From: Bacteroidales bacterium
Lineage (GTDB): Bacteria > Bacteroidota > Bacteroidia > Bacteroidales > VadinHA17
NCBI GenBank assembly: GCA_029210565.1
Contig: JARGFQ010000009.1
Span: 86,987 to 150,986, forward strand
Length of the DNA: 64,000 bases
Direction: 5' to 3'
A model generated the notes under the pieces. It made no database searches, was not told the DNA's origin, and worked only from the letters and a program-made list of their open reading frames with translations. Made by a program: the position numbers and the translations under genes. This document shows positions 38,409 to 47,750 of this stretch, in pieces. Each line of letters opens with the position of its first letter. Position 1 is the first letter of the stretch.

Positions 38409-39458
38409 ATGAATGAGCCTGTACTGAAACGCGGATTCGCAAGCGACAACAATTCCGGTGTACATCCTGCCGTCATGCAGGAGATAGAGCGTGTCAACCG
38501 CGGACATGTGGTTGGCTACGGTGATGATCCCTTCACCATCAGGGCAGCGGAGATGCTGAAAAAGGAGCTTGGCGAGGCAGCAGAGATATTTTTTGTCTTC
38601 ACCGGTACGGCCGCCAATGTGCTGGGACTGACGGGCGTGACACGGTCATGGAACTCGGTGATAACAGCTTATACTGCTCATATAGAGCAGGATGAGTGCG
38701 GGGCACCTGAGAAATTTGCCGGTTTCAAGGTACTGACGGTAGATACCCCGGACGGCAAGCTGAGGCCGGAGATGCTGACAAGACACATGCACGGCTTCGG
38801 CTTCGAACACCACAGCCAGCCCGGCGTCATCTCCATATCACAGGCCACCGAGATGGGAACTGTTTACACACCGGCAGAGGTGAGGGAGCTGGCGGATTAC
38901 GCCCACAAATCAGGCCTTGTGCTGCATATGGACGGTGCTCGGATAGCCAATGCAGCCGTTACGCTGGGACTGCCCTTCAAAGCCTTTACCACCGATGCGG
39001 GGGTAGACCTGCTGTCGTTCGGAGGCACAAAAAACGGCATGATGTACGGCGAGGCTGTCTGCATTCTCAGACCGGGACTGGCACCAGGATTTAAGTACCT
39101 GCGGAAACAGGGGATGCAGCTGGCATCAAAAATGCGGTTCATAGCCGCACAGTACATAGCCTACCTCACTGACGGACTCTGGAAGGAGTGCGCGGCACAC
39201 TCGAACAGGATGGCCCTGGAACTGGAAAAGAGACTTCGGGAGATAAGCGGTGTGACCATAACCCGGAAGGTCGAGGCAAACGGTATCTTCATCATCATGC
39301 CCGCCCCGGTGGCTGAACGGCTGAGCAAAGAGTACTTCTTCTACCCGTGGGACCCGCAGACCTCCGAATACCGGCTGATGACCAGCTGGGATACAACTAT
39401 GGACGATATAGTACAATTTGTTGACCTGATGAAATCTGTCCTGGACAATTACAGATAA
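38409..39458 (+). CDS. ltaE: threonine aldolase family PLP enzyme
   Basis: A 349-residue fold-type I PLP enzyme of the beta-eliminating lyase/low-specificity L-threonine aldolase group, which cleaves L-threonine or allo-threonine to glycine and acetaldehyde. Motifs are FASDNNSGVHPAVM, GTAANVLGL, LHMDGARIANA and SFGGTKNGMMYGEA, with the PLP-binding lysine at about K208. It stands alone, with a divergent truA and a convergent membrane-protein gene. Substrate stereochemistry cannot be judged from the sequence. Confidence 0.9.
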   Translation: MNEPVLKRGFASDNNSGVHPAVMQEIERVNRGHVVGYGDDPFTIRAAEMLKKELGEAAEIFFVFTGTAANVLGLTGVTRSWNSVITAYTAHIEQDECGAPEKFAGFKVLTVDTPDGKLRPEMLTRHMHGFGFEHHSQPGVISISQATEMGTVYTPAEVRELADYAHKSGLVLHMDGARIANAAVTLGLPFKAFTTDAGVDLLSFGGTKNGMMYGEAVCILRPGLAPGFKYLRKQGMQLASKMRFIAAQYIAYLTDGLWKECAAHSNRMALELEKRLREISGVTITRKVEANGIFIIMPAPVAERLSKEYFFYPWDPQTSEYRLMTSWDTTMDDIVQFVDLMKSVLDNYR

Positions 39459-39462
39459 CGGC

Positions 39463-40380
39463 CTATTCGCGTTTGAATTTCACCAGCAGGGAGGCGGAGA
39501 ATACCAGTAACGTGAAAAACAGGTAAGTCGGAAACCATAGAAAGACCCCCGGTGAAGATGGCTCTTTCAGGCTTATAATAAGGAGGATGACCATCAGAGG
39601 TATTGAAGTGAGCCACGTGATCATTCCCGAAGAGGCGAAATCCTGCTTCTGCTTTTCATCGTAAAGCGTAAGCTTGGTTTTGCGCGACAGCCTGATAATC
39701 CAGTAAATGATCAGTAAAAACCACGGGAGGACAATCGCCAGAAAATAAAACGTCAGTAACCATAAGAGCCAGCTGCTTATCGCAAAATTACCCAGAGCAA
39801 CGTATGCGTAAACAGTGAAGGCCAACCCTATAAACCCGCACACAATGCCGATATACTGAGTCACTTCGAACATTATCTCGTCAACAACCGATGCAGGAGA
39901 TGCGGTCAGTTCTTTGATCCCTTTAAGTATTCGGAAGATAAGTTGAGAGAGAATTATATAGAACACAAAGCGGAAAAGAAGCGAGCTAAAGAGCCATATC
40001 CACTCCAGGGTGCAGTCATAGCCCTGGAGAAGGTAGTCATTGCTGATATCTTCAAGTGCCGCAAAGTTAAAAATAAGAAGAATGGCAGAGATTGCACCGG
40101 CTATTATAGCAGCAATGACAAGATTGCCGGCCTTCAACCCGGTTCTGAATGACTTCAGCATCAGAAGAGCAAATGAAAGTAAAAGAAGAACCTGAATAAT
40201 AAACCCGGCACCGATGAAATTACTGATCTTTTCCAGGCCAGATGATTTTGCCTTTATCTCCAGGTATGCGTACAGATCATAGAATAATGACAGTGTGGCA
40301 AGAATGAGAAGCACCAGGGTGATCAGGGAAACAGTCCTCAAAGACCTGTTCTTAGTCGATAATCTATTTGCTTGTTTCAT
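39463..40380 (-). CDS. polytopic membrane protein, function unknown
   Basis: A 305-residue protein with about seven to eight membrane helices (for example residues 18-36, 51-72, 84-104, 128-148, 173-195, 198-228, 253-272 and 278-298) and short loops, plus a cytoplasmic charged stretch (SRKTKLTLYDEKQKQDF). I do not recognise the family. It lies 4 bases from the convergent ltaE stop and downstream of queA's stop on the same strand orientation, but it starts 26 bases past queA's end, so it may be read in the queA transcript. No function is assigned. Confidence 0.7.
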   Translation of the reverse strand: MKQANRLSTKNRSLRTVSLITLVLLILATLSLFYDLYAYLEIKAKSSGLEKISNFIGAGFIIQVLLLLSFALLMLKSFRTGLKAGNLVIAAIIAGAISAILLIFNFAALEDISNDYLLQGYDCTLEWIWLFSSLLFRFVFYIILSQLIFRILKGIKELTASPASVVDEIMFEVTQYIGIVCGFIGLAFTVYAYVALGNFAISSWLLWLLTFYFLAIVLPWFLLIIYWIIRLSRKTKLTLYDEKQKQDFASSGMITWLTSIPLMVILLIISLKEPSSPGVFLWFPTYLFFTLLVFSASLLVKFKRE

Positions 40381-40406
40381 AGGTTTTTGAGTTATGGTAA
40401 ATAAAC

Positions 40407-41666
40407 TTAAACTTCGGTGTTTTTTTCAATATTGGAAAAGAGATTCTCGACCTGTGGCATCAGCAACATGCTGTCGCCGTAACTTAAAAAACGGTAGCCG
40501 GCAGAGAGTGCATGATCATAAATTTCTCTCCATGCATTGCCTGCGAAGGCCGCCACAAGCAGGAGCAGCGTGCTGCGTGGCTGATGGAAATTGGTGATCA
40601 TGCTCCCGACAATACGAAAACGGTATCCGGTCACAATGATGATGTCTGTCTTTGCCTCAAGCACCTCAATACCCCTCTGGTCCATTACCTCCAGCAACCG
40701 GTCAAGGGCAGCGTCTGCTTCCATCCCGTCGCCGGTTTCATACGGGTCCCACTGAGAAACAGAGGGTATACCCTCCGCAGGCCACCTGCCGGCAGCAGAG
40801 GTCAATCCGAGCCAGTAGAGGCTTTCAAGGGTGCGGACGGTAGTTGTGCCCACTGCGGTTATCTTTCTGCCTCTGAGCCTCTTTAAAGTCTCCCTGGAGA
40901 CAAAAAAATGTTCGGTGTGCATCATGTGATCGCAGATGAGCTCCGATTTTACCGGCCTGAAGGTGCCGGCACTCACATGCAGGGTTATCTCAGCCTTCTC
41001 AATGCCTTTTTCATGAAGGCTGCCCAGGAGGGCGGGAGTGAAGTGCAAGCCTGCTGTAGGAGCGGCGACGGAACCGTCATGGCGCGCATAGTGTGTCTGA
41101 TAAGTGGCAGCATCACTCTCCTCATCGTCGCGACCGAGATAAGGAGGGATTGGCATATGGCCTATCGACTCGAGTACCTCTGCAAAGGAGAGATCACCGG
41201 CATCCCAGGTGAACCTGATGATGAACGAATCACCCTCAGAATCTATTCTCTCTGCCCGGAGGTGACAGCTGCGCCCCGAACAGACAAACACAGCCTCGAG
41301 AATACCATGCTTCCATCTCTTAAGATTGCCTATCAGGCATTTCCACTCGACCGTACAGCAGGATGATAGATTGCTTGCGAAGTCAACCGGGAAATACGGC
41401 TCGAGACAGAAGACCTCAATTATGGCACCGGTCTCCTTTCTGAACCTGAGCCTTGCCCTTATCACCCTGGTGTTGTTGAAGACAAGAAGGTATTCTGGAT
41501 CCGCCAGATCCGGAAGATCACTGAATACCCTGTCGGTGATGAATCTGCCGTTCCACACCAGCAGCCTGGAACAGTCGCGCTCCGGCAGCGGATACTTCGC
41601 TATCCTATCCACGGGCAGATCATACGAATAGTCGGTGATCCTGATATTTCCGTATAGCTCTTTCAT
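40407..41666 (-). CDS. queA: SAM:tRNA ribosyltransferase-isomerase
   Basis: A 419-residue QueA from the ATG at 41666. It transfers and isomerises the ribosyl moiety of SAM onto 7-aminomethyl-7-deazaguanine in tRNA (queuosine pathway). Motifs are YDLPVDRIAKYPLPERD, LVFNNTRVIRARL, the conserved block YQTHYARHDGSVAAPTAGLHFT, HVSAGTFRPV and TNFHQPRSTLLLLVAAF. It is longer than E. coli QueA (356), with extra material in the middle, as in Bacteroidota. An upstream in-frame TTG (41684) overlaps the TATTTTTG -7 word and is rejected. Confidence 0.95.
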   Translation of the reverse strand: MKELYGNIRITDYSYDLPVDRIAKYPLPERDCSRLLVWNGRFITDRVFSDLPDLADPEYLLVFNNTRVIRARLRFRKETGAIIEVFCLEPYFPVDFASNLSSCCTVEWKCLIGNLKRWKHGILEAVFVCSGRSCHLRAERIDSEGDSFIIRFTWDAGDLSFAEVLESIGHMPIPPYLGRDDEESDAATYQTHYARHDGSVAAPTAGLHFTPALLGSLHEKGIEKAEITLHVSAGTFRPVKSELICDHMMHTEHFFVSRETLKRLRGRKITAVGTTTVRTLESLYWLGLTSAAGRWPAEGIPSVSQWDPYETGDGMEADAALDRLLEVMDQRGIEVLEAKTDIIIVTGYRFRIVGSMITNFHQPRSTLLLLVAAFAGNAWREIYDHALSAGYRFLSYGDSMLLMPQVENLFSNIEKNTEV

Positions 41667-41681
41667 CTGTTTCAGGTCGCC

Positions 41682-41689
41682 CAAAAATA
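41682..41689 (-). promoter_or_regulatory. -7 element of queA
   Basis: The minus-strand TATTTTTG fits TAnnTTTG. Transcription would start near 41675, about 9 bases before the ATG at 41666, giving a very short leader. Confidence 0.55.
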
Positions 41690-41718
41690 GCTGATTTTTG
41701 TCTATCTTTCATATCTCA

Positions 41719-42030
41719 ATGAAAGGCAACAGGACAAAGAGGGAAAACAGTGCCGGCATGTTCACCAGGGAGGTTGACCTGCACCTCAGCAGCGGCTACA
41801 GCGGCCGCGATGCCGTTGAACGACAGCTTGCACGCTTCAGGGGCGAACTTGAGAGCGCTGTAAGAAGAGGAGACAGGGAGATTATCTTTATTCACGGGGT
41901 GGGTAGCGGCAAACTAAGGGAAGAGATAAGAAAGATACTTTCGGATTACTATCCCTCATTCATCTTTCAGGATGCCCCGTTCAGCAGGTACGGATACGGT
42001 GGGGCTACACTTGTAACCATCAAAAGATAA
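41719..42030 (+). CDS. Smr-domain protein
   Basis: A 103-residue protein, nearly all Smr domain (about residues 20-103): the N-terminal DLH in REVDLHLSSGY, the HGxGxG core in IIFIHGVGSGKLREEIRKIL and the end GGATLVTIK. Smr domains are found at the C-terminus of MutS2 or as single proteins, and some cleave RNA at collided ribosomes or nick DNA. The ATG at 41719 is preferred over an in-frame TTG at 41698. It is divergent from queA, and the aldehyde dehydrogenase gene follows after 5 bases. Confidence 0.85.
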   Translation: MKGNRTKRENSAGMFTREVDLHLSSGYSGRDAVERQLARFRGELESAVRRGDREIIFIHGVGSGKLREEIRKILSDYYPSFIFQDAPFSRYGYGGATLVTIKR

Positions 42031-42035
42031 GATAT

Positions 42036-43400
42036 ATGGCGTATCTGAGTTTTAATCCGTGGCTCCAGAAGCCGGATGCCCGCTGCCCGGAGATGAGCGA
42101 CAGGGAGCTGGGTGATATACTGGATGAGAGTGAGAGACTCTTTCATGAATGGCGCCGGAGCGACATTACTGACCGGTGCAACAGGCTTACCGCCATGAGC
42201 ACTGTCCTGCTCTCACGCCGCACCGAGCTGGCTGAGATGATGGCCGCGGAGATGGGCAAGCCCGTGACACAGGGACTGGCTGAGATTGACAAGTGTGCGC
42301 TGCTCTGCCGATGGTATGCTGAACATGCACCTGAGATACTCAGGCCTGAGGAGAGAGCCTCCGCAGCGCGTAAGAGTTACATATTTTATGAACCGCAGGG
42401 TATCATCCTCGGAATCATGCCGTGGAACTTTCCCTTCTGGCAGGTGTTCCGGTTTGTCATCCCTGCACTGACAGGGGGCAATGCCGGGCTTCTCAAGCAT
42501 GCCTCCAACGTTCCCCGCTGTGCACTGGCAGCGGAGGAGATAATTAATGCATCCGGTTACCCTGCGGGCCTCTTCAGGACGCTTTTCCCGTCACACTCCC
42601 AGGTGGCACATCTGATCAGCGACCGCCGCATACGTGGTGTCTCGCTGACAGGCAGCAACGTTGCCGGGAAAAAGATAGCATCAGCAGCAGGGGAGAATCT
42701 CAAGAAAATGGTCATGGAGCTGGGAGGAAGCGACCCGTTTATCGTATTTCCCGATGCGCAGATCGACCTGGCTGTGGAAGCCGCTCTGACCGGACGGTTC
42801 CAGAATGGCGGTCAGAGCTGTATAGCAGCAAAGAGGATCATCGTTCACAACCACATCTACGGTGAATTCAGGGAAAAGTTCCTTGCCGGAGCAAAGGCAC
42901 TCACTACCGGTGACCCGATGGATCCCGCAACAGATGTCGGACCGATGGTGAGTGTATCCGCCTCCGAGGAGCTTGACCGACAGCTTGATGCGGGCATCAG
43001 GGCAGGTGCAGTACTGCTCTGCGGCGGTCGCGCTGGTAAAGAACACCCTGCACTCTTTATTCCAGCAGTGGTTGAAAGTGTTCCTCTCACATCACCCCTG
43101 GCATGCGAGGAGACCTTCGGACCCGTGGCACCGCTGTTCAGCTTCAGCACAACGGAAGAAGCAATTGAAATGGCAAACAGCACACCCTTCGGACTTGGTG
43201 CAACGGTATGGACTGCCGATGAGCGGCTGGCCCTGGCTATGGCACATGAGATTGATACGGGCACTGTGGCTCTAAATGGTTTTGTCAAAACGGAGCCGGG
43301 ACTCCCCTTTGGCGGCGTCAGGGAATCGGGCTACGGACGTGAGCTGGGCGTGGAAGGACTGCGTGAATTCTTGAATATCAAGACAGTAAATATTTTCTGA
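42036..43400 (+). CDS. NAD(P)-dependent succinate-semialdehyde-type aldehyde dehydrogenase
   Basis: A 454-residue ALDH-superfamily enzyme. Catalytic Cys C262 in FQNGGQSCIAAKR, general base E228 in VMELGGSDPFIV, IMPWNFPFWQV and the C-terminal GLPFGGVRESGYGRELG are present. The sequence resembles the Sad/GabD1 branch that oxidises succinate semialdehyde to succinate, using NAD more than NADP. It is about 20 residues shorter than E. coli GabD. No GABA transaminase is nearby, so the physiological aldehyde is inferred. It follows the Smr gene closely, with rnpB just downstream. Confidence 0.85.
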   Translation: MAYLSFNPWLQKPDARCPEMSDRELGDILDESERLFHEWRRSDITDRCNRLTAMSTVLLSRRTELAEMMAAEMGKPVTQGLAEIDKCALLCRWYAEHAPEILRPEERASAARKSYIFYEPQGIILGIMPWNFPFWQVFRFVIPALTGGNAGLLKHASNVPRCALAAEEIINASGYPAGLFRTLFPSHSQVAHLISDRRIRGVSLTGSNVAGKKIASAAGENLKKMVMELGGSDPFIVFPDAQIDLAVEAALTGRFQNGGQSCIAAKRIIVHNHIYGEFREKFLAGAKALTTGDPMDPATDVGPMVSVSASEELDRQLDAGIRAGAVLLCGGRAGKEHPALFIPAVVESVPLTSPLACEETFGPVAPLFSFSTTEEAIEMANSTPFGLGATVWTADERLALAMAHEIDTGTVALNGFVKTEPGLPFGGVRESGYGRELGVEGLREFLNIKTVNIF

Positions 43401-43417
43401 TCTCCGTCTGATTGTTG

Positions 43418-43425
43418 TATCTTTG
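43418..43425 (+). promoter_or_regulatory. -7 element of rnpB
   Basis: TATCTTTG followed by CA, the canonical Bacteroidota -7 word. Transcription would start near 43431, exactly at the P1 stem of the RNA. Confidence 0.75.
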
Positions 43426-43429
43426 CAGC

Positions 43430-43805
43430 ATGGCAGGCCGGTCCGTCGCCCCGACATTTGTGCCGGGGAGGAAAGTCCGGGCAACAGAGAGCACCATCCT
43501 TCCTAACGGGAAGATATCCGAAAGGGTATAGTAGTGTAACAGAAAATAACAGTCCCGACTTGTCGGGATAATGGTGAAAAGGTGAGGTAAGAGCTCACCG
43601 GTTCCGACGGTGACGCCGGGAGCCGTACACCTGATGGGTTGAAAGACCGCGTATACCGGCATCTGAGGGCTGCTCGCCCGAGCCGGGGGGTAGGTCGTAT
43701 GACCCCGTCAGCAATGACTGGGCAAGATAAATGACGGAACAGGTGCATAAGTCCTCTTGCAGGATACCGCATCGCGACAGAACCCGGCTTACAGGCCTGC
43801 CTTAA
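43430..43805 (+). ncRNA. rnpB: RNase P RNA (class A)
   Basis: About 375 bases. The ends pair as helix P1: GGCAGGCC (43432-43439) with GGCCTGCC (43794-43801). The universal CR-I block GAGGAAAGTCCGGGC lies at about 43468-43482, and the 3' conserved ACAGAACCCGGCTTACAG at about 43777-43794. It is the catalytic subunit of RNase P, which removes tRNA 5' leaders with the RnpA protein. A canonical promoter and intrinsic terminator frame it. The protein gene rnpA is not in the window. Confidence 0.96.
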
Positions 43806-43813
43806 GAATAGAA

Positions 43814-43845
43814 GAGGGTGTCCTTTCAGGGGACACCCTCTTTTT
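43814..43845 (+). terminator. intrinsic terminator of rnpB
   Basis: GAGGGTGTCC (43814-43823), seven-base loop, GGACACCCTC (43831-43840), then TTTTT. A ten-pair perfect stem. Confidence 0.9.
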
Positions 43846-43983
43846 CTAATTATTGCCAGGGAACAATACCTGGCACGGAAATCTTCTCTTCCTCCCGGGC
43901 ACAGGCTTTACTCAGTAATCAAGGCCTGTACTCCGGCATGCCGGAGACGGAGATTATCCGATGTTTTAATTACCAATGAGACA

Positions 43984-44688
43984 TCACTGTATCACGAAAA
44001 CGGAGTCGTCCATCTCCCTGTCAAGCTCTATCTTGCTGAAGGTCATGCCTCCCAGCTCCATGCCGTTGACAAACTGCTTGATGACTTTGCTGAATTTTGC
44101 CCCATTGACATCCATGTACTCCTTCACATATGATTCCACCTCCATTTCCTGTCCCATCTGTTCAACCTTTGCGACAGTCTTGACAGTAAGGCAGCTCTCC
44201 TTGTCAACAAAAGCTGTCGTGACATTGCCGGCCTCATCGGTGATGGTCAGCTTGTATGCGGGATTGCCGTCAATAGTCTCCTCACCGTCAAGCGTCAGCC
44301 TCCCACCCTTATAGGCCTCAAGCATGTTGTCCCGAAACATATTGTACTCCTGTACACTGCCAAGCTGCTCGGCAGGTATCTCAACAGGCTCGGTTGCGCC
44401 GGTGAGCGGATTGACCATAAAACCCTTCTCCCCGTCAAATGCCGTAATTATCTCCATGCCGCTGAAGGAGATGACAACCTTCACCTTGTTCGGCTTCTTC
44501 ACCATGAGCGTCATAGGCATCTCCGTGCCCATCTGACTCATGTTGCCCTCCATGAAGATCGTGGTGGCCTTCTCGAGGATCTCAGTGCCGTTGGCTGCAT
44601 AGTACCTATTTACAATCTCATCAAGTGTCTGGGCACTGCAGACCGATGCCATCAGAACGATTGCCATAAAGGCGATTGACTTTCTCAT
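43984..44688 (-). CDS. LolA-like/outer-membrane lipoprotein-sorting-type secreted protein
   Basis: A 234-residue protein with a signal peptide (MRKSIAFMAIVLMASVCSAQ). The mature part starts TLDEIVNRYYAANG and runs as a beta-rich sheet with LKITDEAGNVTT-like strands (here YKLTITDEAGNVTTAFVDKES), the pattern of the LolA/LolB-like half-barrel seen in many Bacteroidota periplasmic proteins. Whether it carries lipoproteins is unknown. It stands alone on the minus strand downstream of rnpB. The fold is suggested with fair confidence; the role is open. Confidence 0.7.
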   Translation of the reverse strand: MRKSIAFMAIVLMASVCSAQTLDEIVNRYYAANGTEILEKATTIFMEGNMSQMGTEMPMTLMVKKPNKVKVVISFSGMEIITAFDGEKGFMVNPLTGATEPVEIPAEQLGSVQEYNMFRDNMLEAYKGGRLTLDGEETIDGNPAYKLTITDEAGNVTTAFVDKESCLTVKTVAKVEQMGQEMEVESYVKEYMDVNGAKFSKVIKQFVNGMELGGMTFSKIELDREMDDSVFVIQ

Positions 44689-44884
44689 AATTAATTGTTT
44701 TTTAATTGTTTGTAATATGTTAACTGTAGCTTTGATAAACCTGGCGAATCAACATCAGCAGAGGGAAGAAACAATAAACCGTCAGTCGAAATTATCAGTA
44801 TCACCCTGCGGCCACTGTTTCTGCTCAATGCTAACCTGAAATTCCCGGTACACTGACTTTCATGACATAAATTTAGTAAATATT

Positions 44885-46189
44885 TTATTTGGATCTGGTG
44901 CGATATTTATATATTTTTTGCCATTGGGCGGCGAGCTGCTTACGAATTTCATCCTCACGACTATTTGTCCCCGGTTCGTAGAATATTGTTCCCTCAATCT
45001 CCTCAGGCAGGTAGTTGTCAGCCACAAAGTTGTCCTCAAAATCATGGGCATATTTGTAACCCTTGTGATAACCGAGATCCTTCATCAGCCTTGTGGGTGC
45101 ATTGCGCAGATGCAGGGGCACAGGGAGATCACCCTTCCGGTGTACCTCTTCGATAGCTCTTTCGATGGCCATATAGGAAGCGTTGCTCTTGGGCGAGGTG
45201 GCAAGGTAAACGGCAGCCTCCGCCAATATTATTCTTGACTCAGGCCATCCCACCATGTTGACTGCATTGAAACAGGTCTGTGCGAGAAGCAACGCATTTG
45301 GATTTGCCATTCCTATGTCCTCGGCTGCCAGAATAACCATCCTGCGGGCAATGAACTTCACATCCTCTCCTCCTTCAACCATTCGTGCCAGCCAGTATAT
45401 CGCTCCGTTGGGATCAGAACCGCGCAGCGACTTGATAAACGCCGAGATAATATCAAAATGCTGCTCCCCGTTCTTATCATACATCGCCAGGTTTTGCTGT
45501 ACATGATCCAGCACCAGGCTGTCGGTGATAACAATCTCTTTGACTCCCTTTTCGGCTTCGAGTGAAACAGTCAGCTCAAGGGCATTGTAAAGTTTTCGGG
45601 CGTCACCGCCGCTGATGCGTATCAACGCCTCATATTCACTGACCCTTACCTCGTGTTGAGAAAGATAGTAATCAGCCATTAAAGCTTTATCTACAAGCTT
45701 TTTAAGTGTCTCATCATCAAGCGGTTTAAGTACATAGACCTGGCACCTTGAAAGGAGGGGGGAGATGACCTCGAAGGAGGGATTCTCTGTGGTGGCACCT
45801 ATCAGGGTCAGGATGCCCTGCTCCACGGCTCCCAGAAGAGAATCCTGCTGCGACTTGTTGAAACGGTGGATCTCATCAATGAACAGGATGGGATTGGGCT
45901 TCCCGAAAAACTGCTGGCTGCGGGCCTTCTCAATGGTCTCCCGAACCTCCTTCACGCCGCTGTTAACGGCACTGAGCTGGAAGAAAGACCTCTCGAGCCT
46001 GGCAGATACTATCCTTGCCAGGGTGGTCTTTCCAACTCCCGGCGGCCCCCAGAGTATAAAAGAGGGAACATTGCCCGATTCAATCACCTTGCGCAACACG
46101 CCGCCGGGACCAACCAGATGCTCCTGTCCGGCAAACTCTTCAAGTGAACCTGGTCTTAATCGGTCTGCAAGTGGCTGATTTGAAAACAT
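44885..46189 (-). CDS. rarA: replication-associated recombination AAA+ ATPase RarA/MgsA
   Basis: A 434-residue protein from the ATG at 46189 (MFSNQPLADRLRPGSLEEFAGQ). Walker A is LWGPPGVGKTTLARI and Walker B LFIDEIHRFNKSQQD, followed by GATTENPSFEV and SRCQVY. The MgsA C-terminal tetramerisation domain holds GSDPNGAIYWLARM and AAEDIGMANPNAL. RarA acts at stalled replication forks with SSB. An in-frame ATG at 46216 is possible, but the family start fits 46189. It stands alone. Confidence 0.96.
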   Translation of the reverse strand: MFSNQPLADRLRPGSLEEFAGQEHLVGPGGVLRKVIESGNVPSFILWGPPGVGKTTLARIVSARLERSFFQLSAVNSGVKEVRETIEKARSQQFFGKPNPILFIDEIHRFNKSQQDSLLGAVEQGILTLIGATTENPSFEVISPLLSRCQVYVLKPLDDETLKKLVDKALMADYYLSQHEVRVSEYEALIRISGGDARKLYNALELTVSLEAEKGVKEIVITDSLVLDHVQQNLAMYDKNGEQHFDIISAFIKSLRGSDPNGAIYWLARMVEGGEDVKFIARRMVILAAEDIGMANPNALLLAQTCFNAVNMVGWPESRIILAEAAVYLATSPKSNASYMAIERAIEEVHRKGDLPVPLHLRNAPTRLMKDLGYHKGYKYAHDFEDNFVADNYLPEEIEGTIFYEPGTNSREDEIRKQLAAQWQKIYKYRTRSK

Positions 46190-46379
46190 ATGACTTTTTG
46201 GTAATTGATCATGCAAATTATTATAAAATCGCGTGAATCACTATGTTATTCGCCACTTTCGGAGAAAAACTTTCTCAGGATTAAATAAATTTAATACTTT
46301 TAACAATTAAATTTCACCTATCGCATACTGTTCGCATTAAGAATTCGTTTAGTAACAGGATATTATCAAATTCCGTACT

Positions 46380-47540
46380 ATGAAAAGACCTCTGCTGATC
46401 ACCTTAATCATTCTGGCAGTATTGCTGTTAATACCGGCTGTGAGCATTATCAGATGGGCGTTTAAGGAAAAAAAGCCGATAGATATCGTTATTCTGGACA
46501 AAACAGTTCCGACACTTGAAAGGCTGGGACACCGGTCATTTACCTATATTCTAACCAACGAACGTTTTGTAAGAAAAGAAAAGGGAGGCAGCTTCTCCGC
46601 TGCAAGGGACTATTACGGGTTTGTACCCCAGCGGCCTGTCAGAGAGAAACAGTTCAGGAAGAAGGACTTCCGCCTTACAGAGCTGATTGACCTGGCAGAC
46701 AACAATGATGCATTATATTATGCTGATACCTATGGGGTCTTCTTCAACGACTGGTACCAGGGAATAAAAAAGACACGCAGATCGCGCAAGCTTTACGGCG
46801 GGCTGAACAACAACGACTACCTGCTGATGTCGGAGATGAGTAAGCGCGACAAGCTCGTGATAGTTGAGTACAATACATTTGACTACCCGACGGCAGGACT
46901 TGAGAAATTCAAGAGCGAAGAGCTTCTTGGCATTACATCCAAAGGATGGATGGGACAGCATTACCGTAGTCTCGATACCGCAACGGCACAGGGAGTGCCA
47001 GGATGGATGCCTGCACTCTACAGAAAACAATACCGTGAACCCTGGACATTCACCAATCCCGGTGTGGTACTGCTCAAGGATAACAGTATCATAGTGCTCG
47101 AGGAGGGAAGACACCTTGCCTCAGCATTGCCGGTGATAACAACCTCCGAAGGGTGGGCGGAAAAATTCAATCTCCCCGCAACGGTGGTCTTCACAAACAC
47201 ATTTGACATCATTGACCCGGGAGAGAACAATGTCGTCTCGGAATTCAACCTTATGACAACCCCTGAGGGTGATTCACTGCTTGCCGTCAATGACCTGGCC
47301 GCAGTCTTTCCTGCCGTGACCCAGGAACCATCGGTGCAGAATACCTATTATTTTGCCGGCGACTTTGCCAATAACAGGATTCCTTTCTGGACATCAAGAT
47401 TCAATGGTGCAGACAAATGGGCCAGGTTGCTGTTTTTCTCTGACAATGAGAACGACCCGAACCGCTTCTTCTGGCGTTACTACAAACCGCTGGTAACATC
47501 AATCTTCAACGATTGCCACGAAAAGATCGCAGGGAAGTAA
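46380..47540 (+). CDS. membrane-anchored protein of unknown function
   Basis: A 386-residue protein. Residues 5-26 form one membrane anchor, and the rest lies outside the inner membrane. The soluble part is rich in aromatic and charged residues, with pieces such as RSFTYILTNERFVRKE, ALYYADTYGVFFNDWYQG, LVIVEYNTFDYPTAGL and EPWTFTNPGVVLLKDNSIIVLEEG. The opening IDIVILDKTVPTLERLGHR could be a Rossmann-like strand. I do not recognise a family or a catalytic motif. It is a single gene with a strong terminator. Confidence 0.7.
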   Translation: MKRPLLITLIILAVLLLIPAVSIIRWAFKEKKPIDIVILDKTVPTLERLGHRSFTYILTNERFVRKEKGGSFSAARDYYGFVPQRPVREKQFRKKDFRLTELIDLADNNDALYYADTYGVFFNDWYQGIKKTRRSRKLYGGLNNNDYLLMSEMSKRDKLVIVEYNTFDYPTAGLEKFKSEELLGITSKGWMGQHYRSLDTATAQGVPGWMPALYRKQYREPWTFTNPGVVLLKDNSIIVLEEGRHLASALPVITTSEGWAEKFNLPATVVFTNTFDIIDPGENNVVSEFNLMTTPEGDSLLAVNDLAAVFPAVTQEPSVQNTYYFAGDFANNRIPFWTSRFNGADKWARLLFFSDNENDPNRFFWRYYKPLVTSIFNDCHEKIAGK

Positions 47541-47558
47541 AACAATAACAGATTAGTA

Positions 47559-47584
47559 AACAGGCCATCGGCCTGTTTTTTTTT
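47559..47584 (+). terminator. intrinsic terminator of the unknown anchored-protein gene
   Basis: AACAGGCC (47559-47566), loop ATC, GGCCTGTT (47570-47577), continuing into a T-run to 47584. Confidence 0.88.
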
Positions 47585-47726
47585 GAAATAAACCCGGCAA
47601 ATGCTGTCCCGGTTAAACATAATCCTGGTCAAACCCGTTATCTGGTAGTAAGATCATGCTTTTCTCCTCAAAGCCGGGTGGCAGCATAGATTGATACCTG
47701 CATGCTTTAGGTAAGGTGTTTTTATG

Positions 47727-47734
47727 TAAGTTTG
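47727..47734 (+). promoter_or_regulatory. -7 element of the omega-amidase gene
   Basis: TAAGTTTG fits TAnnTTTG. Transcription would start near 47741, about 10 bases before the ATG at 47751. Confidence 0.5.
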
Positions 47735-47750
47735 ATATCGGTTTACAACG

